Positions 1 to 8,505 of a stretch of DNA of 64,000 nucleotides are shown here, piece by piece (the stretch's first letter is position 1; each line of letters begins with the position of its first letter). The stretch is taken from the NCBI RefSeq assembly GCF_049310885.1, contig NZ_JBMDYO010000003.1, positions 298,282 through 362,281 of the forward strand. The letters are read 5' to 3'. Both the position numbers and the translations under genes were made by a program. The notes beneath the pieces were generated by a model. It ran no database searches and was not told the DNA's origin. It saw only the letters and a program-made list of their open reading frames with translations. The stretch is from CAYZJV01 sp049310885. GTDB lineage: Bacteria > Spirochaetota > Spirochaetia > Sphaerochaetales > Sphaerochaetaceae.

Positions 1-272
1 CCTGCTGCCGGTCCGTTGTTTATGATTATATTCGTCGCCTCAGCGCCAAGGACAGTACGCATGGAATGGTCCAATCGTTGGACAATGGCCATCATATGTG
101 CAAGTATATGCTCGGGACAATCACCCACGGTAGGAAATGGTTCACGGGAAATCACCAAGGAATGACCTTTGTTCACCGGTGCGATATCCAGTATGGCAAT
201 GCATAGATCGTCGGAATACAGTTTTGTAGCGGGAATTTCTCCGCTGATGATTTTGCTGAATATTGTCTCCAT
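1..272 (-). CDS. HIT family nucleotide-binding hydrolase (3' part cut by window edge)
   Basis: The first 90 residues of a histidine-triad (HIT/HinT-like) protein are visible, starting METIFSKIISGEIPATKLYS. They carry the family's typical N-terminal blocks: the IFxKIIxGEIP start, a DDxCxAxLDIAPVNKGHxLVI segment and the NNGPAAG turn. HIT proteins hydrolyse nucleoside phosphoramidates or dinucleoside polyphosphates in the cytosol. The catalytic HxHxH triad would lie just past the left edge, so activity cannot be judged. The start is set by GGAGG placed 6 bases upstream of the ATG. It is divergent from the EF-G gene. Family assignment is secure; the exact subfamily is not. Confidence 0.9.
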   Translation of the reverse strand, partial: METIFSKIISGEIPATKLYSDDLCIAILDIAPVNKGHSLVISREPFPTVGDCPEHILAHMMAIVQRLDHSMRTVLGAEATNIIINNGPAA

Positions 273-320
273 TACGTCCTCCATATGGCTTGATTGTAAC
301 AGTTTTAGGCCTAGTTAGCC

Positions 321-349
321 ATATACCAGTCTTTGCAAAATTCTCACAA
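321..349 (-). promoter_or_regulatory. Putative promoter of the HIT gene
   Basis: On the minus strand, TTGTGA (344-349) and GTATAT (321-326) are separated by 17 bases, about 50 bases upstream of the HIT start codon. The 290-base gap between the HIT and EF-G genes otherwise shows only a TATACT (387-392) facing EF-G, with no convincing -35 partner. Confidence 0.35.
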
Positions 350-562
350 TTATATAGCCGGGAAAGGATTGAACAAATCATCATAATATACTAGAATCCG
401 TTCGGTACGCTGGGATGAAGTGTACATGACTCATATACCCAAGTTGTTGCAGATTCTCGTTTTGAGCTGGGATATGTATGAAATCCAGGAAATATCTACG
501 ACCGATGATGCGTAGGCTTTATGGAAGCTTGCCGATTCGGCGATAAAGGAAGAGGAACTTGT

Positions 563-2662
563 ATGTCTGAAATTACAAAAATGAGAAACATCGGAATAAG
601 TGCCCACATTGATTCGGGTAAGACCACACTTTCCGAGCGTATTCTCTTCTATTCCAATAGAATCCATGCAATTCACGAAGTTCGTGGAAAGGATGGCGTT
701 GGTGCCACGATGGACTCTATGGAACTCGAGCGTGAAAGAGGAATCACTATTGCCTCTGCTGCAACAAACGTAAGTTGGAAAGGTCATCCGATCAATGTTA
801 TCGATACCCCGGGACACGTAGACTTCACCATTGAGGTTGAGCGGTCTCTCCGTGTATTGGATGGTGCTGTACTGGTCCTCTGTTCTGTAGCTGGTGTACA
901 ATCACAGTCGATCACTGTTGACCGACAGATGAAACGGTATCGCGTTCCCCGGATCGCATTCATCAACAAATGTGACCGAACTGGAGCCAATCCCTATAGG
1001 GTAAAGAAGCAGTTGGTTGAGAAACTGGGCTTGAATGCAGTACTGCTGCAGATTCCCATCGGCCTTGAAGATCGTTTGCAAGGTGTTGTAGATCTGATCA
1101 CCATGAAGGCAATCTACTTCGATGGTGCAAGTGGAGAAGTCCTCCGTTACGAGGAGATTCCTGCTGAACTCAAGGATGAGGCTGCAGAGAAGCGCGAAGA
1201 GATGCTTGATGCAGTGTCACTCTGTTCCGATGAGCTCATGGAAGCGATGCTTGAAGACGCTGTGACAGAGGATCTTATCTATAAAGCTGTTCGAAAAGGA
1301 ACAATTGCCTTGGAGCTTGTACCGGTACTCATGGGTAGTGCATACAAGAACAAAGGAATTCAGCCATTGCTCGATGCAGTAATCGGATATCTTCCCAATC
1401 CTACTGAGGTCAGGAATACTGCCCTCGATTTGGATAACGATGAGGCCGATGTTGTGTTGAAAGCAGATGAAAGTTTGCCTCCTGTTGTCCTTGGCTTCAA
1501 GCTTGAGGATGGCCAGTATGGCCAGTTGACCTATATCAGGATCTACCAGGGAAAAATCAAGAAGGGTGACGAACTTTTCAATACAAGAAGCAAGAAGAAA
1601 TTCAAGGTTGGACGATTGGTCCGCATGCATGCCAATTCGATGGAAGACATCACCGAAGCTGGTTGTGGAGATATCGCAGCACTCTTCGGAATCGAATGTG
1701 CCTCTGGTGATACATTCTGTCACCCCTCCTTGAACTATTCGATGACATCCATGTTCGTTCCCAAGCCGGTAATCAGTCTTGCTGTGAATCCAGTGGACAA
1801 GAAGTCTGCGGACAACATGGCAAAAGCTCTCAACCGGTTCACTAAAGAGGATCCGACCTTCAATACATACGTCGACCCTGAATCAAATCAGACAATCATT
1901 CAGGGAATGGGAGAGTTGCACCTCGAAGTCTATGTGGAACGCATGCGTCGTGAATACAAGGCTGAGGTTGTGACCGACCGTCCTGAGGTTGCCTATCGTG
2001 AGGCTATCAGCCAACGTGCCGACTTCAACTATACTCACAAGAAACAGACTGGTGGATCGGGACAGTATGCTCGTGTTGCTGGTTACTTCGAACCGATTGA
2101 AGAAGCTGAGGATGCAAAGGAATACGAGTTCATCGATCAGATCAAGGGAGGAGTTATTCCAACCGAATATATCCCTTCTTGTGATAAAGGTTTCCAGATG
2201 GCTGTCAAGAAAGGCACCCAGTTGGGCTTCCCTGTCGTCGGTGTACGTGCCGTGATCAATGATGGTGCCTACCACCCGGTAGACTCCTCTGACCAGGCTT
2301 TCCAGACTGCTGCGCTTAGTGCTTTCCGTGATGCCTACTCAAGGGCTAAGCCTGTGATCCTCGAGCCGGTAATGAAGGTCGCTGTCGAAGGTCCGACGGA
2401 ATTCCAGGGTAATATCTTCGGAAGCATCAACCAAAGACGCGGAATCATTGTAAGTTCAAGCGAAGATGGTGCGATGTGTACCGTTGAAGCTGAAGTCCCT
2501 CTCTCTGAGATGTTCGGTTACTCTACCGTATTGAGATCCCTTACCCAAGGTAAGGCTGAGTTCACTATGGAATTGGCAAAGTATAGCCGGGTTCCTTCAA
2601 GTGTCAGTGAAGACCTCAAGAAGGCTTACGAAGAGAAGAAAAAGAAAGAACAAGCAAAGTAA
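563..2662 (+). CDS. fusA: Elongation factor G, mitochondrial/spirochaete type (spdEFG1-like)
   Basis: A 699-residue ribosomal translocase GTPase. GTPase motifs are AHIDSGKTT (14-22), DTPGH (81-85) and NKCD (135-138), where most EF-Gs have NKMD or NKLD. The MDSMELERERGITI stretch and the GAVLVLCSVAGVQSQ block resemble human mitochondrial GFM1 more than E. coli FusA. This fits the spirochaete-specific EF-G pair in which one member translocates and the other recycles ribosomes; this one resembles the translocating member. An upstream in-frame ATG at 521 is disfavoured, because AGGAAGAGGAAC lies just before the ATG at 563. The gene is followed by a strong terminator. Function is secure; the paralogue assignment is inferred. 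Confidence 0.95.
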   Translation: MSEITKMRNIGISAHIDSGKTTLSERILFYSNRIHAIHEVRGKDGVGATMDSMELERERGITIASAATNVSWKGHPINVIDTPGHVDFTIEVERSLRVLDGAVLVLCSVAGVQSQSITVDRQMKRYRVPRIAFINKCDRTGANPYRVKKQLVEKLGLNAVLLQIPIGLEDRLQGVVDLITMKAIYFDGASGEVLRYEEIPAELKDEAAEKREEMLDAVSLCSDELMEAMLEDAVTEDLIYKAVRKGTIALELVPVLMGSAYKNKGIQPLLDAVIGYLPNPTEVRNTALDLDNDEADVVLKADESLPPVVLGFKLEDGQYGQLTYIRIYQGKIKKGDELFNTRSKKKFKVGRLVRMHANSMEDITEAGCGDIAALFGIECASGDTFCHPSLNYSMTSMFVPKPVISLAVNPVDKKSADNMAKALNRFTKEDPTFNTYVDPESNQTIIQGMGELHLEVYVERMRREYKAEVVTDRPEVAYREAISQRADFNYTHKKQTGGSGQYARVAGYFEPIEEAEDAKEYEFIDQIKGGVIPTEYIPSCDKGFQMAVKKGTQLGFPVVGVRAVINDGAYHPVDSSDQAFQTAALSAFRDAYSRAKPVILEPVMKVAVEGPTEFQGNIFGSINQRRGIIVSSSEDGAMCTVEAEVPLSEMFGYSTVLRSLTQGKAEFTMELAKYSRVPSSVSEDLKKAYEEKKKKEQAK

Positions 2663-2688
2663 CCTTGTTTTAGGATAATTCTCATAAA

Positions 2689-2731
2689 GGCTGTTGTGAA
2701 TATCTTTTCACAGCAGTCTTTTCATTTTTTT
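2689..2731 (+). terminator. Rho-independent terminator after fusA
   Basis: A 12-bp stem (2689-2700 with 2707-2718, including G-U pairs) and a 6-base loop are followed by CTTTTCATTTTTT. Confidence 0.8.
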
Positions 2732-2749
2732 GAACAATATCAGAAGATT

Positions 2750-2779
2750 GTTTTGCCGTTAGCAAAACCATGATATACT
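2750..2779 (+). promoter_or_regulatory. Promoter region with inverted repeat before the RecA-fold ATPase gene
   Basis: A perfect inverted repeat, GTTTTGC-cgtta-GCAAAAC (2750-2768), occupies the -35 region and spacer ahead of a TATACT -10 (2774-2779). The -35 (TTTTGC, 17-base spacing) is weak, so activator or repressor control through the repeat is plausible but inferred. Confidence 0.35.
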
Positions 2780-2812
2780 TTAGAGACATCAACATCTCGG
2801 AGGATGCATAGT

Positions 2813-3520
2813 ATGGAAATTCAAGAGTTAAATGCTTTGAGCCCGTTGCGGGCGTTCGATGAGTCTTTGGATGGTGGATTGGGAAAAGGAAACCTTGGGG
2901 TTCTTGTTTCTCGCCACGGTATCGGAAAAACAGCCTGTCTCGTTCATCTGGCAACAGATAAGTTATTCAGGAACGAGCATATCATCCATGTCTCTTTCTC
3001 CGGCAATGTCGAACATGTGATCAATTGGTACAAGGAGGTTTTCAGGCAAATTTCTGAGAACCGGTCATTGGAAGATGCAGCTACCATTTATAATGAGATT
3101 CTAGCCAATCGTGTGGTAATGAACTTTAGTCAAGAAAATGTAACGATTGAGAAGGTCTTATCCAGTCTTGAGACACTTATTAGACAAGGTTCATTCAATG
3201 CCGATGCTATCATGTTCGATGGTTACAAACTTACCGTCGCTACAGAAGATGATGTTCGGAAAATCAAACAGTTCGCAATGGATATGCGTTTGGAGGTTTG
3301 GTTCTCCGTCTCTCCGGTAAAACCCGATGTAGCATTCGACGATAATGGAGTTCCTAACACGATTCTCAAGTATGAGGAGTTAATCGATGTTCTTATCGGG
3401 CTCAAGTACAATGAATCGATGGATAAGGTTCTCATGACGTTGGTGAAGGATGGAGAACAACTCGATCCGAAGCCTATGCGGGTGACTCTGGATCCGAAGA
3501 CCATGCTGATTTCTGAATAG
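2813..3520 (+). CDS. RecA/KaiC-fold P-loop ATPase, uncharacterised
   Basis: A 235-residue cytosolic protein with one Walker A-like loop, SRHGIGKTACL, near residue 35, followed by helix-strand blocks typical of RecA-superfamily ATPases. A hydrophobic strand ending in an acidic residue (DAIMFDGYKL) is a candidate Walker B. No DNA-binding or second ATPase domain is visible, and it is half the size of RadA or KaiC. The first A of the canonical GxxxxGKT loop region is preserved, but R and H replace the usual small residues. The start at 2813 is chosen over 2804 because GGAGG (2799-2803) then has a 9-base spacing. It stands as a single gene between terminators. I do not recognise a specific function. 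Confidence 0.75.
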   Translation: MEIQELNALSPLRAFDESLDGGLGKGNLGVLVSRHGIGKTACLVHLATDKLFRNEHIIHVSFSGNVEHVINWYKEVFRQISENRSLEDAATIYNEILANRVVMNFSQENVTIEKVLSSLETLIRQGSFNADAIMFDGYKLTVATEDDVRKIKQFAMDMRLEVWFSVSPVKPDVAFDDNGVPNTILKYEELIDVLIGLKYNESMDKVLMTLVKDGEQLDPKPMRVTLDPKTMLISE

Positions 3521-3530
3521 ATGATGTAAC

Positions 3531-3551
3531 GCCGGGCGAAAGCCCGGCTTT
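3531..3551. terminator. Terminator hairpin between converging genes
   Basis: GCCGGGC-GAAA-GCCCGGC (3531-3548) is followed by TTT on the plus strand. It lies between the converging ATPase and ispF genes and could serve both directions. Confidence 0.7.
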
Positions 3552-3557
3552 GTCATA

Positions 3558-4064
3558 TCAGACCCACTCATCCAACTCTGTACAATTGTCTGTAGGTACC
3601 GGTTTAAGCAGGACTATAGCTTGGGCGATGATTGCCTCTCCTTGGCCAACTTCTCCCAGTATGCCTTCAGCTGTCTTTGCTTTTACAGAGATACATTCGA
3701 TAGGAATGTCGCAAGTTTGAGAGAGCGAATCTCGGATAGCATCTATATAGGGGCGTAATTTTGGATTCTCCAATATTACTGTCGTATCGATATTTACGAT
3801 TTTCCAACCCTTAATTTTCTCCAAGGTCATCTGAAGCAATTCTAAGCTGGAAACGTCCTTCCATCGATCATCTGAGGGAGGGAAGTGAGACCCGATATCT
3901 CCAATAGCCACTGCTCCCAACAGTGCATCAATAATGGCATGGATAAGGACATCACCGTCTGAGTGTCCTGCCTCACCCCTCGTATGAGGAATTTGGACTC
4001 CTCCAAGCATAAGAGGACGTTTTTCAACCAATCGATGAAGATCCCAACCAGAACCTACTCTCAT
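3558..4064 (-). CDS. ispF: 2-C-methyl-D-erythritol 2,4-cyclodiphosphate synthase
   Basis: A 168-residue enzyme of the MEP isoprenoid pathway that cyclises CDP-methylerythritol 2-phosphate and releases CMP. The zinc-site signature GWDLHRL (Asp8, His10) and the SDGDVLIHAIIDALLGA helix are intact, as are the C-terminal KAKTAEGILGEVGQGEAI segment and the normal family length. Its start overlaps the end of ispD by 4 bases, so translation is probably coupled. The order carD-ispD-ispF suggests one transcript. It supplies precursors for polyprenyl chains such as those made by the synthase at 31437-32423. Confidence 0.96.
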   Translation of the reverse strand: MRVGSGWDLHRLVEKRPLMLGGVQIPHTRGEAGHSDGDVLIHAIIDALLGAVAIGDIGSHFPPSDDRWKDVSSLELLQMTLEKIKGWKIVNIDTTVILENPKLRPYIDAIRDSLSQTCDIPIECISVKAKTAEGILGEVGQGEAIIAQAIVLLKPVPTDNCTELDEWV

Positions 4065-4771
4065 AGTTGCTCCTTGATTTGGGGGAAATCATCAGCGATT
4101 GTGATTTTACGATTCTCAGGATTTCCGGGTGTTGTGCCCACAAGTCCCCCGAAATCGGTATAAATCTCAGTATCGTCTACATAGAGGCGATCGTGGCTTA
4201 TCGCCTTTCGATGTGCCTGGAGTATTTCAGGAAAACGAAATACTTGGGGGGTCTGGATCATGACCAAGCCACTACGGTCTTCATGATTGAGAATCTTTCC
4301 TTCGCTATCGAGCCGTTTGACAGCGTCATGGATAGGGAGTATAGGCGCTGCACCACCAAAGACAGTTGCCATAGCCAAGGTTGATATGATTGTCTTTTCA
4401 GATACCCATGGACGTGCACCATCATGTATGAGGGCATAGGAGATGTTCGGAGCATAGTGTTCCAATGCCTCTAATCCTTTTAAGACGGATTCCTGGCGGG
4501 TTTTACCACCTAATACCAATTGGACAGGAATGGGTGATGCAAAGAGCAGATTGTCTAATGCAACTTCGGTCTCTTCACGAAGTCCCTCACTATAGGTTAC
4601 TACAACAAATTCAAGATTTGGAAGCGAGAAAAAAGGGAGTGCCGCATGATAGAGGACACTTCTATCATCCAACAGAAGAAACTCTTTTTTCTGCGATGAA
4701 TTGTTCGATCCGTTGAACCGGGTGCTAGTACCTGCGGCTGTAATAATTACGCCGTGTGGAGGGAAAGACAC
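4061..4771 (-). CDS. ispD: 2-C-methyl-D-erythritol 4-phosphate cytidylyltransferase
   Basis: A 236-residue MEP-pathway enzyme that joins MEP to CTP. The N-terminal nucleotide-binding loop ITAAGTSTRF and the following KKEF lysines match the family, as do the HDGARPWV motif and the late TPQVFRF block. The start codon is GTG at 4771, sharing one base with the carD stop codon, which places ispD under translational coupling to carD. The downstream 4-base overlap with ispF reinforces an operon. Length and motif order are normal. Confidence 0.95.
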   Translation of the reverse strand: MSFPPHGVIITAAGTSTRFNGSNNSSQKKEFLLLDDRSVLYHAALPFFSLPNLEFVVVTYSEGLREETEVALDNLLFASPIPVQLVLGGKTRQESVLKGLEALEHYAPNISYALIHDGARPWVSEKTIISTLAMATVFGGAAPILPIHDAVKRLDSEGKILNHEDRSGLVMIQTPQVFRFPEILQAHRKAISHDRLYVDDTEIYTDFGGLVGTTPGNPENRKITIADDFPQIKEQL

Positions 4772-5295
4772 TAGGACTCCTTGGCCTTGGGCTCACGTTC
4801 AAGTTTACTAAAAATCATGGCTTCAATCTCTTCCCTAGGTCGTCCTAATGCAAGAGCCGATTCATCAATGAGAATCCGCAGTGCGTTATCGTACAGTTTT
4901 CTCTCCTGTACCGGTAATTCCTTAATCTTGCTTCGGTGGTAGAGGATCTGGACTACCTTCGCTATAGATGCAATGGAACCTTCACTTAAAAGATCCACAT
5001 TCATCTGATACCGTGCTTTCCAATCTACCGGAACCTGATCTAGCTTATTGGAGATGCTGTTTATAGCTTCCATTGCTTCTGACGGTTTCACAATACTTCG
5101 GATACCGAGTTCAGCGACCTTATCTACCGGGAGCATAACTGTCATGTCAGATATCTCCAGAAAGATTTCATAGTACAAGGACGTGTTTCCACGGAGAGTC
5201 TTTTCCTCAATTTTATTGATGACTCCCACCCCTTGGAGCGGATAGACCACATGGTCTCCCAATGCAAAGATCTCATTCTTTTCTGAAGATGTCAT
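4771..5295 (-). CDS. carD: CarD-family RNA polymerase-binding transcription regulator
   Basis: A 174-residue protein with an N-terminal CarD/TRCF RNA-polymerase-interaction domain (FALGDHVVYPLQGVGVI, about residues 10-65) and a helical C-terminal DNA-binding region. In mycobacteria and relatives, CarD binds the beta subunit and stabilises open complexes, notably at rRNA promoters. The ATG at 5295 has no Shine-Dalgarno sequence; a consensus TATAAT ends 6 bases before it, so the mRNA is probably leaderless. It heads carD-ispD-ispF and is divergent from malQ. Family assignment is firm; its targets here are unknown. Confidence 0.93.
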   Translation of the reverse strand: MTSSEKNEIFALGDHVVYPLQGVGVINKIEEKTLRGNTSLYYEIFLEISDMTVMLPVDKVAELGIRSIVKPSEAMEAINSISNKLDQVPVDWKARYQMNVDLLSEGSIASIAKVVQILYHRSKIKELPVQERKLYDNALRILIDESALALGRPREEIEAMIFSKLEREPKAKES

Positions 5296-5301
5296 ACCAG
5301 T

Positions 5302-5330
5302 ATTATACCCGAAAAACGGGTTGTGAACAA
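5302..5330 (-). promoter_or_regulatory. carD promoter, leaderless geometry
   Basis: Minus-strand TTGTTC (5325-5330), a 17-base spacer and a perfect TATAAT (5302-5307). The hexamer ends 6 bases before the carD ATG, so transcription should begin at or next to the start codon. Confidence 0.7.
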
Positions 5331-5368
5331 GTATGGCAAAAAATCTCGATATGCTCTATATTTTCACA

Positions 5369-6910
5369 ATGAATAAAAAGATACGTTACAGCGGAGTCCT
5401 TCTTCATCCCACTTCTTTACCCGGTAGTTCGGGTATTGGAGATTTGGGAGAACCTGGACGAATGTTTATTGATATGCTTTCCGAAGCCTCTGTAGGGTTA
5501 TGGCAAATTCTTCCATTGGGTCCTGTCGGATTCGGCAATTCCCCATATGCTGTTCGTTCGGCGTTCGCCGGGAATGAATTTCTGATCAGTTTGGACGAGC
5601 TTCTTGATGATGGATATCTCGATCTATCCGATATAGTCGATACTCCCCATTTTCCCGTAGATTCGGTAGCTTTCCAGGAGGTTGAATCCTATAAATTCCC
5701 GTTACTGGTAAAGGCAGCTAGCAAATTTCTTGCAGATGCACCTTTACAGGAGAGGAAGGAGTTCGATGCATTCTGCTCCGAACAAGCAGATTGGTTGGAT
5801 GATTATGCGTTATATCGGGCGATGGTTGACCATTATGGAGATTCCCGGTGGTTCAGTGCTTGGGATCCCCAGTTGACCAAACGATCAAAAGAAGCCTTGG
5901 CTTACTGGAAAAAGGAGAAGAATCGGGAGATTTCCGTTTGGAAAGTCTTGCAATACTTCTTCTTCAAACAGTGGAGAGCCCTAAAGGATTACGCACATGC
6001 TAAGAATGTTGCTATTGTCGGAGATATTCCCATATTTGTCGCTGCCGACAGTGTGGATGCCTGGAGTAACCGTAAATACTTGAAAATGGAAGAGGATGGC
6101 AGATCGTCAGCTCTATCGGGAGTTCCCCCAGATGCTTTTAGTTCTACAGGACAACTTTGGGGTAATCCGGTCTATGATTGGGATGCTCTGAAGGCAGATG
6201 GTTTTAGTTGGTGGATTCGTCGATTGGAACATCAGTTTGTCATGACCGATATGGTGCGTATAGATCATTTCAGAGGATTTGAAGCCTACTGGGAAGTCCC
6301 GGCAGACCATACGACCGCAGAGTATGGAACGTGGGTAAAAGCGCCCGGACAAGAGTTATTCACTATATTGAGACAACGATTTGGAAAGCTTTCGGTAATA
6401 GCAGAGGATCTGGGTGTGATTACCCCTGAGGTTGAATCTCTGCGTGATTCGAATGGATTCCCTGGAATGAAAATTGTTCAGTTTGCATTCAACTCGCTAG
6501 GCCCGGGGTTGATTGATCCTGATAATGCATATCTTCCCCACAATTATGATGAAGTTTGTGTTGCCTATACCGGAACACATGACAACGACACGACGCGTGG
6601 ATGGTACGAGAAGTTGGATGAGGGGATGAAGGATATTGTAAGACGCTATCTGAGTTGTTCAGACGATGGCGTCGTTTGGCATCTTATGCGTTCAGTGATG
6701 GCCTCAGCAGCACAGTATGCTATCGTTCCCATGCAAGATGTGCTGAACCTGGGAGGTTCTGCCCGTATGAACCAGCCTGGAACCTGTGGTGGTTCGAACT
6801 GGGCATGGAGAGTAACTGAGAGCCAGTTGGGAGAAGCCTCTCAAGCAACACTCATAGCACTCACACAACCCTTTGGGAGGAATGCCGTCTTCCCTGTGGA
6901 ATCTAGTTAA
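5369..6910 (+). CDS. malQ: 4-alpha-glucanotransferase (amylomaltase)
   Basis: A 513-residue GH77 enzyme that transfers maltodextrin segments between glucans in the cytosol. Family landmarks are SGVLLHPTSLPG at the N-terminus, the FGNSPY motif, VRIDHFRGFEAYW with the nucleophilic Asp, AEDLG with the acid/base Glu, and YTGTHDNDT. The start at 5369 fits the usual N-terminus; the longer reading from 5333 adds residues not seen in the family. No ribosome-binding site precedes 5369. TATATT (5357-5362) ends 6 bases before it, though without a good -35, so a leaderless message is possible. The 3' end overlaps the converging binding-protein gene by 8 bases. Confidence 0.95.
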   Translation: MNKKIRYSGVLLHPTSLPGSSGIGDLGEPGRMFIDMLSEASVGLWQILPLGPVGFGNSPYAVRSAFAGNEFLISLDELLDDGYLDLSDIVDTPHFPVDSVAFQEVESYKFPLLVKAASKFLADAPLQERKEFDAFCSEQADWLDDYALYRAMVDHYGDSRWFSAWDPQLTKRSKEALAYWKKEKNREISVWKVLQYFFFKQWRALKDYAHAKNVAIVGDIPIFVAADSVDAWSNRKYLKMEEDGRSSALSGVPPDAFSSTGQLWGNPVYDWDALKADGFSWWIRRLEHQFVMTDMVRIDHFRGFEAYWEVPADHTTAEYGTWVKAPGQELFTILRQRFGKLSVIAEDLGVITPEVESLRDSNGFPGMKIVQFAFNSLGPGLIDPDNAYLPHNYDEVCVAYTGTHDNDTTRGWYEKLDEGMKDIVRRYLSCSDDGVVWHLMRSVMASAAQYAIVPMQDVLNLGGSARMNQPGTCGGSNWAWRVTESQLGEASQATLIALTQPFGRNAVFPVESS

Positions 6911-8504
6911 TACCAAGATATTTGATCGGATGAAAGTCGAGAATATTTGCGTACCATCCAGTAACTCTATCGGATTGGATGGTATTGATGGTGAATCCAT
7001 GATAGAGGGGGAAGACCAAAGAGTTTTCCAGAAGATATGACTCGGCAGCCTCTGTGAATCGCATCCGCTCTTCAACGTTTTCTGCCTTCAGTGCCATTCC
7101 GAGAAGGCGATCGAATGTCTCATCGTGCAACTTCCCAAGATTATATCCGCTTTCTCCGCTAAACAAGTAGAGGAACGCGAAAGGGTCATGAAAATCACCT
7201 ATCCATGTGATGAATGATAATTCGTATGGTGATAATTCTGGATAGCGCGAATAGGTGCTCAATGGCACGCTATCCAATACAACCGTCATCCCAAGTTTTC
7301 TCGTAAGGATTTCGGATATCCGTTCAGCGCTCTGTATAACTTGGGAACCTCTATGTACAGCCATATGCAAGGGAGGAAGGCCTGCTCCGTAGGGGAATCC
7401 CTCCTCTGCTAATAATGCATATGCTTCCAGTTCGTTTTCGCCTAAATTGCTATCAGGCTTACCTTCATATACCTTTCCGTTTGGAATCAGCTTATCTGTG
7501 GGAAATAGCTGACGACTCTCCACCCGTATTTCATCCCATGGTATCAAAAGATCCAATGCGCGACGGATCTTTGGATTGGCATACGGTCCATTCTCTGCGC
7601 TAAAATAATAGAAGCCGGTGGAATATTGGGCTGATATCCGCATATCATCAGGATGGGTAAGCTGTTCTTGAGGAATATAGGCCAAAGCCCAATGGACCTT
7701 CCTATCTAGGTAAGCATCAATAATAGCCTTAGGGTCCATAAAGGAGAATTGGACATAATCACTAGGAACCTCTAGGTAATTTGAGTACCAAGGATGCTTT
7801 TCCAAGATAATTGATTTATCTTCAAAGGATCCCACTACATACGGACCAGAACTGATAATGTCTTGTGGTGCAATTACACCAGTATCTTTCCATAGGGTCG
7901 GATGGATGGCAGAAAGTGGTAACATACTCAACAGCTTTGGCAAATAGGGTGCTGGAGAAGATAGTTTGAGGGTAATTGTCTGGGGGTTGTCGGTTGTAGA
8001 AATTCCAATTTTATTCGCTGTGGCGGATCCCGTCCTGAATTGCTCCACCCCTTCAATACAATCCAGCATCGAGATGAGATAGGTGTTTCCGGTTCCCTTT
8101 TGTGATTGCTCCAATAACCATATCCAGGAGTCTGCTATAGATTCGGCTGTTATAGGGTCTCCATTTGAGAATCGGATATCCTCCTTTAGCTCAAATGTCC
8201 ACATTAGGCCATCGTTCGATACTGTTGCGTGTTTAGCCAATGCAAGTATAGGTTCACCATCCTTTGGGTCAAGACTGTACAATCCTTCGAATAATCCATC
8301 TAAGATCATCAGTGACGATGCATCGGTTGCGCGGATGGGGTCGAGGTATATGGTGTCTTCCGATTCAATCAGTGCTATAGAAAAGGTATTTTCCTGTTTG
8401 AGGGGAGCTCTGGATGGCAGTGGTTCTGTTTCACGGGTTCCTCGCGAAAAAAGGGCAACGGTGAAAAATAGAAGGAGGACAGGAATGAGAAGAAATCTCT
8501 TCAT
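6903..8504 (-). CDS. ABC transporter substrate-binding protein, family 5 (oligopeptide/nickel type)
   Basis: A 533-residue exported binding protein of the OppA/DppA class. The N-terminus MKRFLLIPVLLLFFTVALFS is a signal peptide; no lipobox cysteine follows, unlike the second OppA of this window (55553-57256). The SBP-5 signature is seen in PILALAKHATVSNDGLMWTF and FSNGDPITAESIADSW, and the C-terminus again matches the family. The start at 8504 is one base past the lplA stop, with GGAG inside the lplA end, so translation is probably coupled to lplA. No permease or ATPase genes adjoin it, so it may use the Opp system at 58-62.7 kb; that is inferred. It overlaps malQ by 8 bases. Confidence 0.88.
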   Translation of the reverse strand: MKRFLLIPVLLLFFTVALFSRGTRETEPLPSRAPLKQENTFSIALIESEDTIYLDPIRATDASSLMILDGLFEGLYSLDPKDGEPILALAKHATVSNDGLMWTFELKEDIRFSNGDPITAESIADSWIWLLEQSQKGTGNTYLISMLDCIEGVEQFRTGSATANKIGISTTDNPQTITLKLSSPAPYLPKLLSMLPLSAIHPTLWKDTGVIAPQDIISSGPYVVGSFEDKSIILEKHPWYSNYLEVPSDYVQFSFMDPKAIIDAYLDRKVHWALAYIPQEQLTHPDDMRISAQYSTGFYYFSAENGPYANPKIRRALDLLIPWDEIRVESRQLFPTDKLIPNGKVYEGKPDSNLGENELEAYALLAEEGFPYGAGLPPLHMAVHRGSQVIQSAERISEILTRKLGMTVVLDSVPLSTYSRYPELSPYELSFITWIGDFHDPFAFLYLFSGESGYNLGKLHDETFDRLLGMALKAENVEERMRFTEAAESYLLENSLVFPLYHGFTINTIQSDRVTGWYANILDFHPIKYLGIN

Positions 8505-8505
8505 T

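Noticed and set aside
431..901. 156-codon minus-strand frame across the fusA start
   Set aside because: It is antisense to the conserved GTPase domain and contains no family motif.
1217..1723. 168-codon open frame antisense to fusA
   Set aside because: It lies wholly within a highly conserved gene, with no start signals and an implausible composition.
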